Shown: positions 6,683 to 15,128 of the stretch, piece by piece | How the letters are laid out: each line of letters begins with the position of its first letter | How positions within the stretch are numbered: position 1 is the first letter of the stretch | Assembly: GCA_016784195.1 (NCBI GenBank) | Contig: JADHVE010000014.1 | Coordinates: 1-24,454 of the forward strand | DNA length: 24,454 nt | From: Candidatus Woesearchaeota archaeon | GTDB taxonomy: Archaea > Nanobdellota > Nanobdellia > Woesearchaeales > GW2011-AR4 | Direction: 5' to 3' | The notes under the pieces: generated by a model | Databases searched by the model: none | The model's input: the letters and a program-made list of their open reading frames with translations, nothing else | Told to the model about the DNA's origin: nothing | Made by a program: the position numbers and the translations under genes

Positions 6683-6725
6683 CTTATAAAAAAGCTGGCG
6701 AGCTTAATACGCGGAGGAAACAAAA
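6683..6725 (+). promoter_or_regulatory. Promoter and strong SD before the methyltransferase operon
   Basis: CTTATAAAAA (6683-6692) abuts the tRNA-His 3' end. The small inverted repeat AAGCT/AGCTT (6692-6705) follows, then GCGGAGGAAAC with GGAGG at 6713-6717, 8 nt before the ATG at 6726. This strong RBS marks a genuine translation start. Confidence 0.55.
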
Positions 6726-6824
6726 ATGAAAGAAGAAAAAGGAAATACAAACATGGAAAATAGTTCAAGTTACAGTTTGCAGCCTATAATCAGCAAATCT
6801 GTACAAGGTATTCATCTCTGTTAA
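6726..6824 (+). CDS. 32-residue ORF behind a strong SD: severed methyltransferase N-terminus or short peptide
   Basis: Begins MKEEKGNTNMENSSSYSLQP and stops at a TAA at 6822-6824. It has the best RBS in this part of the window, yet ends early, while another frame carrying the methyltransferase opens at 6790 with no ATG, GTG or TTG start before its zinc-finger region. The simplest reading is one gene whose first about 25-30 codons are out of frame with the rest (natural frameshift, recoding or an assembly indel). The alternative is a real short peptide gene in front of a methyltransferase/radical SAM pair. Confidence 0.4.
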   Translation: MKEEKGNTNMENSSSYSLQPIISKSVQGIHLC

Positions 6825-7836
6825 TAGACAAACCTTAGAACAGTCTTTAGATTATTTAGTATGCCCTACTGACAAAAGTGAATTAGAACTGAACATAGCA
6901 AATATAGACTCAGTTTCAGAAGGAGAATTTAGGTGCAAAACATGTAGTGAAGTATATCCTATCATAAACGGAATTCCCTACTTCTTTGAAGGTGGGAATA
7001 GCTTTGAATGGAACCCTAAATCCACTAATGCAGAAATAACAAGAACTGTTGCAAAGACATTGGAAGACAGGAGTATGACCTGGTCAAAAGTGGTATCTCT
7101 TGGCCCTTTCCTTCTTAGAAGGTACAGCAATAGAAAGAAAGCCATCGATGGAGTTTTTGAAACAGCTAAAAACATAATAAAAACAGCTAAACCTGATAAA
7201 GAAACAGAAACAGATATTATGCAGGCGGCAACTGCTGCAAGATATGATGTGGAGATATATAAGGGAACATTTGTGCTATCTCAGGACCAACTTAAATTCT
7301 TGGCAAGAAACTTCAGGAACTACAACAATATTATCGTTGAAGGAGCATGTGCAACAGGAGAGTATCTTCTCAAACTTGCTGATAATCTGGATTCGAAGTT
7401 ATATCTAGGATTAGATATCTCGGGAGCAATGGTAAGAGAAGCGCAGCAAAAAGCACCTGATAATGTTTTATTTTTCCAGGGAGATATAAAGAGACTTCCT
7501 ATTAAGGAAAATAAAGCAGGGATATATGTTCTCAATAATGTCTTTGATAGGGTCAGCAACCCAAGGAAAGCAAGTTTGGAAGCTGACAGGATTCTTAGTG
7601 AAAGAGATAGCTTTTTTGTTCTTAGCAATTGCGACCCCTTGCAGTTTTACTACAAGACTGAAACTGGTTTAAAGATTGATTTTGTCTCTAAAAAGAACCA
7701 GATAAGTCTTGAGGAGGGATTGAACATAGCCGGATTTCGATCTTGTTTAAGTTCAGAGAAAGGAGTCTGGAAAATTGAAACAATTGCCTATGAGAAGGAA
7801 AAACTGCCATATAAAAGCTTAATCGGAGGTAGATAA
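6790..7836 (+). CDS. Trm112-like zinc domain fused to a class I SAM methyltransferase (5' end frame-disrupted)
   Basis: The reading frame is open from 6790. The N-terminal part reads LEQSLDYLVCPTDKSELEL, then FRCKTCSEVYPIINGIPYFF, a Trm112/zinc-ribbon-like module keeping three of the usual four Cys. The Rossmann methyltransferase follows: motif I IIVEGACATGEYLLKLA, acidic post-I residue in YLGLDISGAMV, and motif II-like FFQGDIKRLPIKE, VLNNVFDRV. The first ATG in frame is 7060, but it would discard the zinc module, so 7060 is probably not the true start; the natural start is likely the ATG at 6726 in another frame. The radical SAM gene starts 2 nt after the stop, so they form an operon. Substrate unknown; the class suggests a small-molecule or peptide methylase. 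Confidence 0.75.
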   Translation, partial: SANLYKVFISVNRQTLEQSLDYLVCPTDKSELELNIANIDSVSEGEFRCKTCSEVYPIINGIPYFFEGGNSFEWNPKSTNAEITRTVAKTLEDRSMTWSKVVSLGPFLLRRYSNRKKAIDGVFETAKNIIKTAKPDKETETDIMQAATAARYDVEIYKGTFVLSQDQLKFLARNFRNYNNIIVEGACATGEYLLKLADNLDSKLYLGLDISGAMVREAQQKAPDNVLFFQGDIKRLPIKENKAGIYVLNNVFDRVSNPRKASLEADRILSERDSFFVLSNCDPLQFYYKTETGLKIDFVSKKNQISLEEGLNIAGFRSCLSSEKGVWKIETIAYEKEKLPYKSLIGGR

Positions 7837-7838
7837 AA

Positions 7839-8843
7839 ATGACTGCAGTACCAATAAATGAAACAATCCCTGTAATCAAGGGACTGAACTTGACAAATGG
7901 GGAGCTTGTTCAAGCAGAGAAAAATAATAAGATGCTCCTAATTGATATTGAAACCAGCAATAAATGCAACCTAAATTGCAAATATTGCTTTAGAGATATC
8001 TATGGAACTAAAGAAGCTCTTAAGAAAGAATTAAGCCTGAAGGAGAGACTTAGCCTCATAAAACAAGCAAAAGAACTGGGTTGTGAAACAATAAAAATTC
8101 CCGGCGCAGGAGAACCATTTGCAGATAAGAACCTATGGCCCATGATTGAATATGCAAATTCACTTGGAATGTGGGTGATAGTATTTACAAATGGTTCACT
8201 GATTGATAAAGAGACTGCAAGGAGGATATCAGGTATGGATGTATCCTTGATAGTGAAAGGCAATTCTTTTGATGAAGAGAAAGAAGATAAGATGGTTGGT
8301 GTTAAAGGATATGCTGCAAAAAGAAATAAGGCATTTCAATACCTAATCGAAGCAGGAATGAACAAAACAAAACCTACCCGCCTAGGAAGAGATTTAGTTG
8401 TAACAAAAATAAACATCGATGAGGTGTATGATGCATTAAGATGGTGCAGGAAGAATGATGTATTTCCATTATTCAGGCCATTAATGCCAATCGGAGCAGC
8501 AGCAAAATTAAAGGACTGGATGCTTGATAGAAAAGAGACAATAAAGATGTATGAAAAAGCAAGGCAAATTGATATTTCAGAATTTGGACTGGAATATAAC
8601 TTTACTCTCCCTTACATGGGGGGTGTCTGGTGCAGGCAGCTTCATTATGCAATCTTTGTCAATATCTTAGGCGAAGCATATGCATGCACTGGTTCAAGAA
8701 AATTGCTGGGCAATTTCAGAAAACAGAAACTTGCAGACATCTGGAACAGCAGCAGACCAAAAGAGATTCGAAATACGCCTTATGAGAGTTGCCCTTTACG
8801 CGAATCTTATTGGGATGGAAAAAAGGATTATGACTGCATTTAA
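7839..8843 (+). CDS. Radical SAM protein with SPASM-type C-terminal Cys region
   Basis: The 334-aa protein binds a catalytic [4Fe-4S] cluster through CNLNCKYC (C43, C47, C50) and has radical SAM barrel features (KIPGAGEPFADKNLW, VIVFTNGSLID). The C-terminus has Cys265 (GGVWC), Cys283 in NILGEAYACTGSRKLLGNF, Cys318 and Cys333, a spacing like SPASM/twitch auxiliary-cluster domains found in peptide- and carbohydrate-modifying enzymes. It follows the methyltransferase by 2 nt and is the last gene of that operon; a poly-T tract follows. The reaction cannot be named. No recognised RiPP precursor lies beside it, apart from the doubtful 32-residue ORF at 6726. Confidence 0.88.
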   Translation: MTAVPINETIPVIKGLNLTNGELVQAEKNNKMLLIDIETSNKCNLNCKYCFRDIYGTKEALKKELSLKERLSLIKQAKELGCETIKIPGAGEPFADKNLWPMIEYANSLGMWVIVFTNGSLIDKETARRISGMDVSLIVKGNSFDEEKEDKMVGVKGYAAKRNKAFQYLIEAGMNKTKPTRLGRDLVVTKINIDEVYDALRWCRKNDVFPLFRPLMPIGAAAKLKDWMLDRKETIKMYEKARQIDISEFGLEYNFTLPYMGGVWCRQLHYAIFVNILGEAYACTGSRKLLGNFRKQKLADIWNSSRPKEIRNTPYESCPLRESYWDGKKDYDCI

Positions 8844-8859
8844 TTTTTTTATTTTTTTT
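8841..8859 (+). terminator. T-rich terminator after radical SAM gene
   Basis: TAATTTTTTTATTTTTTTT begins at the stop codon region of the radical SAM gene. It is a typical U-rich archaeal termination signal and separates this operon from hisS. Confidence 0.5.
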
Positions 8860-8866
8860 CGTAAAG

Positions 8867-8874
8867 TATATAAA
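8867..8874 (+). promoter_or_regulatory. TATA box of hisS
   Basis: TATATAAA is centred 28 bp before the hisS ATG at 8899, implying a leaderless or near-leaderless transcript. Confidence 0.6.
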
Positions 8875-8898
8875 CTAAGAATGAAAGGGTAAACTAAA

Positions 8899-10185
8899 AT
8901 GAAACTTCAATTACCGAAAGGAACAAGAGATTTTAATCCGGAAGAAATGATTGTGAGAGATAAGATAGTTAATACTCTAAAAGAGATTTTTGAGCTATAT
9001 GGATATTCCCCTTTAGAGACTCCTGTTTTTGAACGTTTTGACATTTTGTCTTCAAAATATGCCGGCGGTTCTGAGATACTGAAAGAGACTTTTAAGCTTA
9101 AAGACCAGGGAAAAAGGGAATTGGCGTTGAGATATGATTTAACTGTTCCAATGTGCAGGTTTGTGGGGATGAATCCCAACGTAAAGATGCCTTTCAAAAG
9201 ATATCAGATTGGAGAGGTCTTTAGAGATGGGCCTGTTGAGTCTGCACGTTATAGGCAGTTTATGCAGTGTGATGTTGATGTTGTTGGCTGTAATGAGATG
9301 ACAGCTGACACTGAAATCATATCTTTGACAAACAGAGTATTTAAAAAATTAGGGTTTGATTTTTTAATTAGAATAAATAACCGGAAATTATTGAATGATA
9401 TCTTAAAATACTGTAAAGTAAGTGAAGATAAAACTGAGGATGTTATTTTATCAATTGATAAATTAGGAAAGTTTGGCTTAGAAGCAGTAAAAAAAGAGTT
9501 AAAAGAAAAAAATATCAATCAAAAAACAATCAATGAAATATTAAAAATAATCAATATTAAAGGCACCAATAAAGAAAAAATCAATAAATTAAAAGATATC
9601 ATTAAGAATTCAGACGGTTTAAATGAGATTTCTAAATTATTGAATTACCTTAAATTATTGAATATTGATGTTGAGTTTGATGTTTCCTTAGCTCGCGGCT
9701 TAAGCTATTACACCGGAACAGTTATTGAAGTTATCTTAAAAAACAGCAAAGTAAAAAGCTCTGTTTGCGGCGGAGGAAGGTATGATAAAATGATTGGAAA
9801 CTTCTTAGGCAAGGAAGATTATCCTGCTGTGGGAATTTCTTTTGGCTTAGACAGGATTTACGATGCTTACCTGGAAAAAAGCAAAGAAGAGAAAAAAACA
9901 GTTACGCAGGTTTATATTATCCCAATAAATACTTTTGATGAAAGCTTGAAAATAGCAGAAGAATTAAGGAATGAAGGTGTTAAAGTAGATATAGATATGA
10001 TTGGGAAAGGCCCAAGCAAGAACTTAAAATATGCTAATTCTTTAAATATTCCTTATGTTTTATTTATTGGTGAGGAAGAGCTAAAGCAGAATAAGATAAA
10101 GCTGAAGGATATGAAAACAGGCAAAGAAATGTTAGTTAATGCTGAAGAATTGATCATATTTTTGGATAATGAAAAGGTTCTATGA
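8899..10185 (+). CDS. hisS: Histidine-tRNA ligase
   Basis: Class II aminoacyl-tRNA synthetase that charges tRNA-His; 428 aa, the normal length for the short archaeal/bacterial type. The N-terminus LPKGTRDFNPEEM is diagnostic. Motif 1 region is ETPVFERFDIL; motif 2 is RYQIGEVFRDGP with ARYRQFMQCDVD (about 105-120); the HisRS-specific ARGLSYYTGTVIEV (about 265-278) and motif 3 VGISFGLDRIYD follow. A C-terminal anticodon-binding domain starts at VYIIPINTFDESL. All signatures are intact. It is transcribed separately from the radical SAM gene before it. Its cognate tRNA gene lies at 6611-6682. Confidence 0.97.
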   Translation: MKLQLPKGTRDFNPEEMIVRDKIVNTLKEIFELYGYSPLETPVFERFDILSSKYAGGSEILKETFKLKDQGKRELALRYDLTVPMCRFVGMNPNVKMPFKRYQIGEVFRDGPVESARYRQFMQCDVDVVGCNEMTADTEIISLTNRVFKKLGFDFLIRINNRKLLNDILKYCKVSEDKTEDVILSIDKLGKFGLEAVKKELKEKNINQKTINEILKIINIKGTNKEKINKLKDIIKNSDGLNEISKLLNYLKLLNIDVEFDVSLARGLSYYTGTVIEVILKNSKVKSSVCGGGRYDKMIGNFLGKEDYPAVGISFGLDRIYDAYLEKSKEEKKTVTQVYIIPINTFDESLKIAEELRNEGVKVDIDMIGKGPSKNLKYANSLNIPYVLFIGEEELKQNKIKLKDMKTGKEMLVNAEELIIFLDNEKVL

Positions 10186-10258
10186 ATCTGAATAAATAAG
10201 TTTACCCTTAATTTCATATAAATTTTTCTATTTTTAAGAAAAAGTGAAGGTAAGAATA

Positions 10259-11152
10259 TCAATCCAATTTTGTGGTGATTATCACTTCTCCATCATTATC
10301 AATCAATAAAGAATGCTCTGCCTGGCTTACTATGCCTTTACTCGTATCTGCCAGGGGATTATATCCTTTGATAATATTCTTCTGCAATAACTCTATTAGG
10401 CCAAAGTTTGCTTTAGCGCCGAATTTTTTAGTTAACCATCTTTTTGCAAACGGCAAACCTTCGTAGCTTTCAATTTCTTTTAAAACTTCTCTGGTTATCG
10501 GGCTTCTAACCGGTTTCTTGTTTATTAAAACGTAAACACTTGCAGTTCCTGAATCCTGGACAATTCCTGCTCCGGTTGATGCAAAAGGCTCGATTGCAAA
10601 AACCATGCCTTGCCCTATTTTGCTCGTGTCATGAGTATCAAAATTGGGGATAGATGGCTTTGTATGCTGCACAAACTGATCTAAGCCGTGGCCTGATAAG
10701 TTCCTCACAGGGCTGTAACCATACTTTACAATAGCATTGTGTATGACTTTGCCTATTTCTCCAAGTGCAGCTCCAACCTTGACAACCTTGATCGCTTCGT
10801 CTAAAGCTTCTCTTGAAGATTTTACTAAATCGCTATATTTGCCTGATAAGTCAACAGTTAAGGCATTGTCTCCGATATAGCCGTCAATATGAACTCCCAC
10901 ATCTAAGCAGACAACCTGGTTAGAAAAAATCTGCTTGTCGTCATCTTCAGGGCAAAAATGGGCGGCTAGATGATCCATAGAGAACTGGACAGGAAAAGCA
11001 GGCTTTGCATTTAATTCAAATATCTTTTTTTCTATCTTTTCAGTGACTTCTAATAAAGAGCTGTCTTTCTTGATCAAACCTCGGCCATAATCTAGAACCT
11101 GGGCAGCTATTTTTCCTGCTTTTTTGTATTTTTCAATAGTTTCTTTATCCAT
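10259..11152 (-). CDS. map: Methionine aminopeptidase
   Basis: Removes the initiator methionine from nascent proteins. All five metal ligands are visible by family comparison: Asp84 and Asp95 (DVGVHIDGYIGD), His155 (LSGHGLDQF), Glu188 (AIEPF) and Glu279 (QAEHSL). The insert between about 190 and 270, with GLPFAKRWLTKKFG, is that of the archaeal/eukaryotic type II enzyme; 297 aa is the usual archaeal length. One family oddity is PVQFSMDHLAAHFCPEDDD where INxxAAHYTP is common. TATA spacing (TATTTAAA at 11176-11183) fits a leaderless start. The plus-strand hisS gene is convergent, 73 bp away. Confidence 0.95.
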   Translation of the reverse strand: MDKETIEKYKKAGKIAAQVLDYGRGLIKKDSSLLEVTEKIEKKIFELNAKPAFPVQFSMDHLAAHFCPEDDDKQIFSNQVVCLDVGVHIDGYIGDNALTVDLSGKYSDLVKSSREALDEAIKVVKVGAALGEIGKVIHNAIVKYGYSPVRNLSGHGLDQFVQHTKPSIPNFDTHDTSKIGQGMVFAIEPFASTGAGIVQDSGTASVYVLINKKPVRSPITREVLKEIESYEGLPFAKRWLTKKFGAKANFGLIELLQKNIIKGYNPLADTSKGIVSQAEHSLLIDNDGEVIITTKLD

Positions 11153-11175
11153 GAAAGAGAAGTATTGAAAGACTT

Positions 11176-11183
11176 TATTTAAA
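11176..11183 (-). promoter_or_regulatory. TATA box of map
   Basis: Reads TTTAAATA on the minus strand and is centred 27-28 bp before the ATG at 11152. Confidence 0.55.
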
Positions 11184-11289
11184 GTTTTTTATTAATAAAT
11201 AATGCTTATGAAGTAAGATTAGCTCTGAATTTTTTTATAAAAGAATAAGAATATTAAAATATATGAATTTTTTTATCGGTCAGGAATAG

Positions 11290-13194
11290 TTACTTAATCC
11301 TAACAGCTTCTAAATTCCTTGGAGCGTTGGTTTCTATCCTATACTGTTTGTGTAAAGAGCTGGCTAGATCCAGGCATTTGGAATTCTCGCCGTGGTTGAT
11401 AATTACTTTCTTAGGCCTGGGCTCACATTTGCCCACAAAGTTCATCAGTTGGTTTCTTCCGGAATGTCCTGTTATTCCGTCCAATGTGAATATTGGCATC
11501 TTTACATGTATCATCTCTGGCTTTACTGCAGAGCCCATGTTAAATTCTGTTTCTCCTCTCTGGATTCTTCTTCCTAAGCTGCCTTCTGCCTGGTAGCAGA
11601 CAAACATCATAGAGTTATTGGGATTATCACACAGGCTTTTAAGATACTGGACTGAAGGCCCTCCAACAAGCATTCCTGAAGTAGCGATTATGACACATGG
11701 GCCTGTTTCTTCAATAATTTCTTTTCTCTCTTTTTGACTGCCTACTCTTTTGAAGATATCTGACAAGAATGGATTTTGATCCTTGTGGAATATTAGTTTC
11801 CTGACCGTATTATTCAGGTATTCAGGATAAGCAGTATGGATGGCTGTTATGTCCCACACCAATCCGTCAATAAAGACAGGAATCTTGTCGATTAAGCCTT
11901 TTCTTACCAGACTCTCTATAAGGACCATAACTTCCTGGGCTCTGCCTGAACCTAATACAGGAATCAAAACTTTTCCTCCACGCTTGATTGTATCCCTAAT
12001 TACCTGCTTGCATTCATCCTCTGGCTCGCTTCTTGGAGGCAGAACATTTTCTTTTCCCCCATAAGTTGACTCTATCATCAAGGTTTCAAGCCTTGGAAAC
12101 TGAGTAACAGCAGGCTCTAACAGCATTGTCTTGCCGTATTTCATATCAGCTGTATAAAGGATATTATGCAGGCCGTTGCCTACATGCATATGAATCATTG
12201 AGCTGCCTAAAATATGGCCTGCATTATACAAGGTAATTCGCACATCAGGAGTTACATCGCTGACTTCGTCATAATCTAAGGTAATGGTATGCTTAACCAT
12301 CTCTTTAATCTCTTCAGTATCATAAATAGGGTCTTTTCCTTCTGAGCGCTGTATCTTGACAAAATCCAAGGCTAAAAGCGCCATAACATCTCTTGTTGGC
12401 TCAGTGCAATAAACCGGACCGCGATAACCATACTTAAACAGGTAAGGCACAAATCCGCTATGATCTAGATGGCTATGGCTTACAATAACAGCATCTAACT
12501 GATTAATGTCAAATTCAGGGGCTTCTAAATAAGGGTATGCTTTTATATCACTGGCTACATTAATTCCGCAGTCAAGCAAAATTCTTGATTCAGGTGTCTG
12601 CAGGAAAATACAGCTTCTTCCAACTTGTCTTCCTCCACCAAGATAGCTCATTCTTATCCATTCATTCTTTTTTTCCCTAAGCCATCCGTCATAAATTCTA
12701 TGGCCTACTTTATCCAGAAATTTTCTCCTGTAATCAGAATGCTGGTAGAGAACTGCACGGATGTTTTCAATGATTTTAGACTTTATAGCGGGCTTTCTTC
12801 TTATCAAAGGAACCCATAATGTTTTTTCTCTTATTTCGCGCAAGATAGAGCCTTGTTTTCCTATTGCTAATCCTGGTTTTTCAGCTTCAACTATTACCAT
12901 GCTTCTCTGAGGGTCAAATATGACTCCGTCAATGCCTGCTTCCTTAGGGATTACCTTTTTAATCTCTTTTTCTGCCTGTTCCATGTCCATAGTTATAGCA
13001 GGATCCGGCCTTAACTCTACTCTTTTCTTGATATCATCCACTATTTTCTTGATAATGCCGTTATTGTTAAGAAAAAAATCTTTATCTTTAGTGTAAATGA
13101 CTATATTGGCGCCTTCGAAGTTTGCTGCAGATATCTTTTCTTCTGGCAGGCCCTTCATGATTTCCTTAATTATTCTGCTTGTTTTTTCTGCCAT
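11290..13194 (-). CDS. aCPSF1/FttA: KH-domain beta-CASP ribonuclease, transcription termination factor
   Basis: Archaeal homologue of CPSF73 that cleaves nascent RNA at U-rich sites and terminates transcription. The N-terminal KH-type RNA-binding part includes GLAIGKQGSILREI (about 108-121). The metallo-beta-lactamase domain has GGGRQVGRSC, DCGIN and the zinc motif SHSHLDHSG (about 238-246). The beta-CASP region has NAGHILGSS, IESTYGG, LIPVLGSGRAQE, IIATSGMLVGGPS and the C-terminal HSGRNQL and NHGE motifs. It is 634 aa from the ATG at 13194; an in-frame TTG at 13200 could add two residues, but the ATG fits better. A TATA-like ATTAAATC about 27 bp upstream suggests leaderless expression. Highly conserved and presumably essential. 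Confidence 0.96.
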   Translation of the reverse strand: MAEKTSRIIKEIMKGLPEEKISAANFEGANIVIYTKDKDFFLNNNGIIKKIVDDIKKRVELRPDPAITMDMEQAEKEIKKVIPKEAGIDGVIFDPQRSMVIVEAEKPGLAIGKQGSILREIREKTLWVPLIRRKPAIKSKIIENIRAVLYQHSDYRRKFLDKVGHRIYDGWLREKKNEWIRMSYLGGGRQVGRSCIFLQTPESRILLDCGINVASDIKAYPYLEAPEFDINQLDAVIVSHSHLDHSGFVPYLFKYGYRGPVYCTEPTRDVMALLALDFVKIQRSEGKDPIYDTEEIKEMVKHTITLDYDEVSDVTPDVRITLYNAGHILGSSMIHMHVGNGLHNILYTADMKYGKTMLLEPAVTQFPRLETLMIESTYGGKENVLPPRSEPEDECKQVIRDTIKRGGKVLIPVLGSGRAQEVMVLIESLVRKGLIDKIPVFIDGLVWDITAIHTAYPEYLNNTVRKLIFHKDQNPFLSDIFKRVGSQKERKEIIEETGPCVIIATSGMLVGGPSVQYLKSLCDNPNNSMMFVCYQAEGSLGRRIQRGETEFNMGSAVKPEMIHVKMPIFTLDGITGHSGRNQLMNFVGKCEPRPKKVIINHGENSKCLDLASSLHKQYRIETNAPRNLEAVRIK

Positions 13195-13200
13195 TTTCAA

Positions 13201-13447
13201 TTTAATTTTTGATTGATTTAATCATTGAGTGAGTTTACACAATCACAATTATTCAGGTATTTTTTTTATTTTTTAAAACGTTAAATGATAAAAAATAATA
13301 ACAAAATCTTTTTAATTAGATGAGGTAGGATGGATTATTGGCTTAATTCTTATTGATTAATTTTTTATTGATTTTTATTTAAGGACTATCTAATTCAAAT
13401 AACTAAAATAAGAACAGTTTTTTAATTTAATTTTTAGAACAACCTTT
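13201..13447. other. AT-rich intergenic spacer between psmB and aCPSF1 gene
   Basis: About 250 bp, strongly AT-rich, with no ORF and no striking repeat. It should hold the psmB 3' end signals and the aCPSF1 promoter. Confidence 0.4.
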
Positions 13448-14086
13448 TTAATCCTCAAGCCCGTATTTTATCTCTTGGGTCATGGTTTTTTTAATGCCTT
13501 CTTGTGTTATCGTAAAAACATCTATGCCGTTTCCTGATGCTGAATCCCTCAATATAGCAGCATTAATGCATTTTACAGCAAGCTTAACGCCCTCATCCAC
13601 TGAGATGCCTTTCTTGTATAAGGTCTCTAAAACACCATAGGCCATTACGCTTCCAGAACCGGATGATACAAAATCGTCTACCTCAACAATACTGCCGTCA
13701 GGGGCTAAGTCAAACAAGTAAATGCCGGATGGGTCTGATCCTCCAACTAAAAAATGAGATATTCCAGGTATCAGACTTAGCTTTCTTATATTATTGTAAA
13801 CCATGCTTGCAAGCAAATTTGCAGCTTCCCTTACATTGCTTTCTCTGTCAGTTCTTATATCCTTTAATTTCAATTCAGCCCTGACAAGCTTTGTCAATAA
13901 CTGCACATCAGACACAGTTCCAGCAACAGTAACTGCTATTTTGTCAGTTATTTTAATTATCTTTTCAAACTTTTTGTGTGAAATCAAATTACCAGAAGTT
14001 GCTCTTTTGTCTGCTGCTAAGATAATTCCGTCTTTGCAGACTAATGCTACTGTTGTTGTACCAGTTTTTATTTCCCTTTCAACCAT
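13448..14086 (-). CDS. psmB: Proteasome beta subunit (N-terminal nucleophile threonine protease)
   Basis: Catalytic subunit of the archaeal 20S proteasome. A nine-residue propeptide (MVEREIKTG) precedes the nucleophile Thr10 (TTTVAL); counting from it, the catalytic Asp17 (AADKRAT) and Lys33 (KKFEK) are in place. Other conserved blocks are TVAGTVSDVQLL, FLVGGSDPSGIYLFD, SSGSGSVMAYGVLE and AILRDSASGNGIDV. At 212 aa it is standard length. The alpha subunit is not in the window. A TATA box (TATTTAAA, 14131-14138) lies about 48 bp upstream, giving a short leader with only a weak AGAG before the ATG. Confidence 0.96.
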   Translation of the reverse strand: MVEREIKTGTTTVALVCKDGIILAADKRATSGNLISHKKFEKIIKITDKIAVTVAGTVSDVQLLTKLVRAELKLKDIRTDRESNVREAANLLASMVYNNIRKLSLIPGISHFLVGGSDPSGIYLFDLAPDGSIVEVDDFVSSGSGSVMAYGVLETLYKKGISVDEGVKLAVKCINAAILRDSASGNGIDVFTITQEGIKKTMTQEIKYGLED

Positions 14087-14217
14087 CTTTAATCTCTAGA
14101 ACTCTTATACTTTTGTTGAAGCATAGGTTATATTTAAAGTTTTTGATTTTTAATTTTTTGTGTGATTTATATAGGAGAGATAAAAGAAGAACCTTAAAAT
14201 TTAGATAATCTTGATTA

Positions 14218-14988
14218 TTACTTCAAATTTTCTTCAAACATCGCGCTTAATGCGTCAACAAAGAATTTACTTTTAACCCAGACGCCCATGTCATACTCAG
14301 GATTTAAATCCTTATCCGAGCTCATAAATATCAGCTCTTCGTTATCAACAATTATGAATCTTGCGTCAGTCTGGAATTCATTCAGCTTAACGCTTTTAGG
14401 CAGTTTTGTTTTATATTCATTATCAATCTCGCTGAAAACAGTTACATTGACTTTTCTTTTTTCTAAACCTGGAAAAATATTTTTTAAAATCTTTATTTTT
14501 CTTTTAAGACCGTCTTTTGTAGTTACAATAGTAACATTTTTCTTTGCCTTTTCAACCATGCTCTTGATAAACCTGTTTAAGTTATCCCTGCCGGTTATTG
14601 AGTTGGATAATTCACTTATATCTACGTTTTCTACTCCGGTCTTATGCAAAAGCTCCAGTTCCTTAAAAGAATCTGTTCCCCTTATATTCTCAATAAACTC
14701 TTCCTGGCTTTTAGCTTTTTCTTCCAGGTCTCTTTTAATCCTTTCAACAATGACTTCAGGCTGGACTGCCATATACTTGATTGGCTTCCCAATCTTCATT
14801 ATGATGAATCCTTTCTTCTCTAGGTTTTCAAGAACATCATAGCATCTTGATCTAGGAACACCAGAAATATCCGCTAATTCTCCAGCAGCAGCAATACCTC
14901 TGCTTAACAAAGAAGTCCATATCTTCGCTTCGTATATATTAAGCCTGAAATATCCTTTCAATTCCTCTAAAAAGGTCTTTTGTATCAT
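14218..14988 (-). CDS. TrmB-family transcriptional regulator
   Basis: The 256-aa protein has the TrmB arrangement: an N-terminal winged helix (YFRLNIYEAKIWTSLLSRG, then AGELADISGVPRSRCYDVL, ENLEKKGFI) and a coiled-coil linker (VIVERIKRDLEEKAKSQEEF). The C-terminal domain is the PLD-like fold usual in TrmB relatives (KNVTIVTTKDGLKRKI, FSEIDNEYK, ARFIIVDNEELIFMS, GVWVKSKFFVDAL). The sugar-binding extension of maltose-type TrmB seems absent, so the effector and targets are unknown. TATTTAAA at 15014-15021 is 29 bp from the start, so it is probably leaderless. It lies between psmB and a surface protein, each on its own promoter. Confidence 0.88.
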   Translation of the reverse strand: MIQKTFLEELKGYFRLNIYEAKIWTSLLSRGIAAAGELADISGVPRSRCYDVLENLEKKGFIIMKIGKPIKYMAVQPEVIVERIKRDLEEKAKSQEEFIENIRGTDSFKELELLHKTGVENVDISELSNSITGRDNLNRFIKSMVEKAKKNVTIVTTKDGLKRKIKILKNIFPGLEKRKVNVTVFSEIDNEYKTKLPKSVKLNEFQTDARFIIVDNEELIFMSSDKDLNPEYDMGVWVKSKFFVDALSAMFEENLK

Positions 14989-15013
14989 AGTGCTTAAGTG
15001 TATAGGTGGATAC

Positions 15014-15021
15014 TATTTAAA
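15014..15021 (-). promoter_or_regulatory. TATA box of the TrmB-like gene
   Basis: Reads TTTAAATA on the minus strand, about 29 bp before the ATG at 14988. Confidence 0.5.
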
Positions 15022-15128
15022 TCTTTCTATTTTTGTTACTTTCTAGTAAAGACATATTACCAGTCCCTACTCTGATTTACAATAAGTGATAATAAAAAAA
15101 GTAAGAATAAAAAATTAAAAAACTCTGC

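Noticed and set aside
8680..8892. 70-codon ORF overlapping the radical SAM 3' end
   Set aside because: Out-of-frame shadow of the SPASM region with no promoter or homology.
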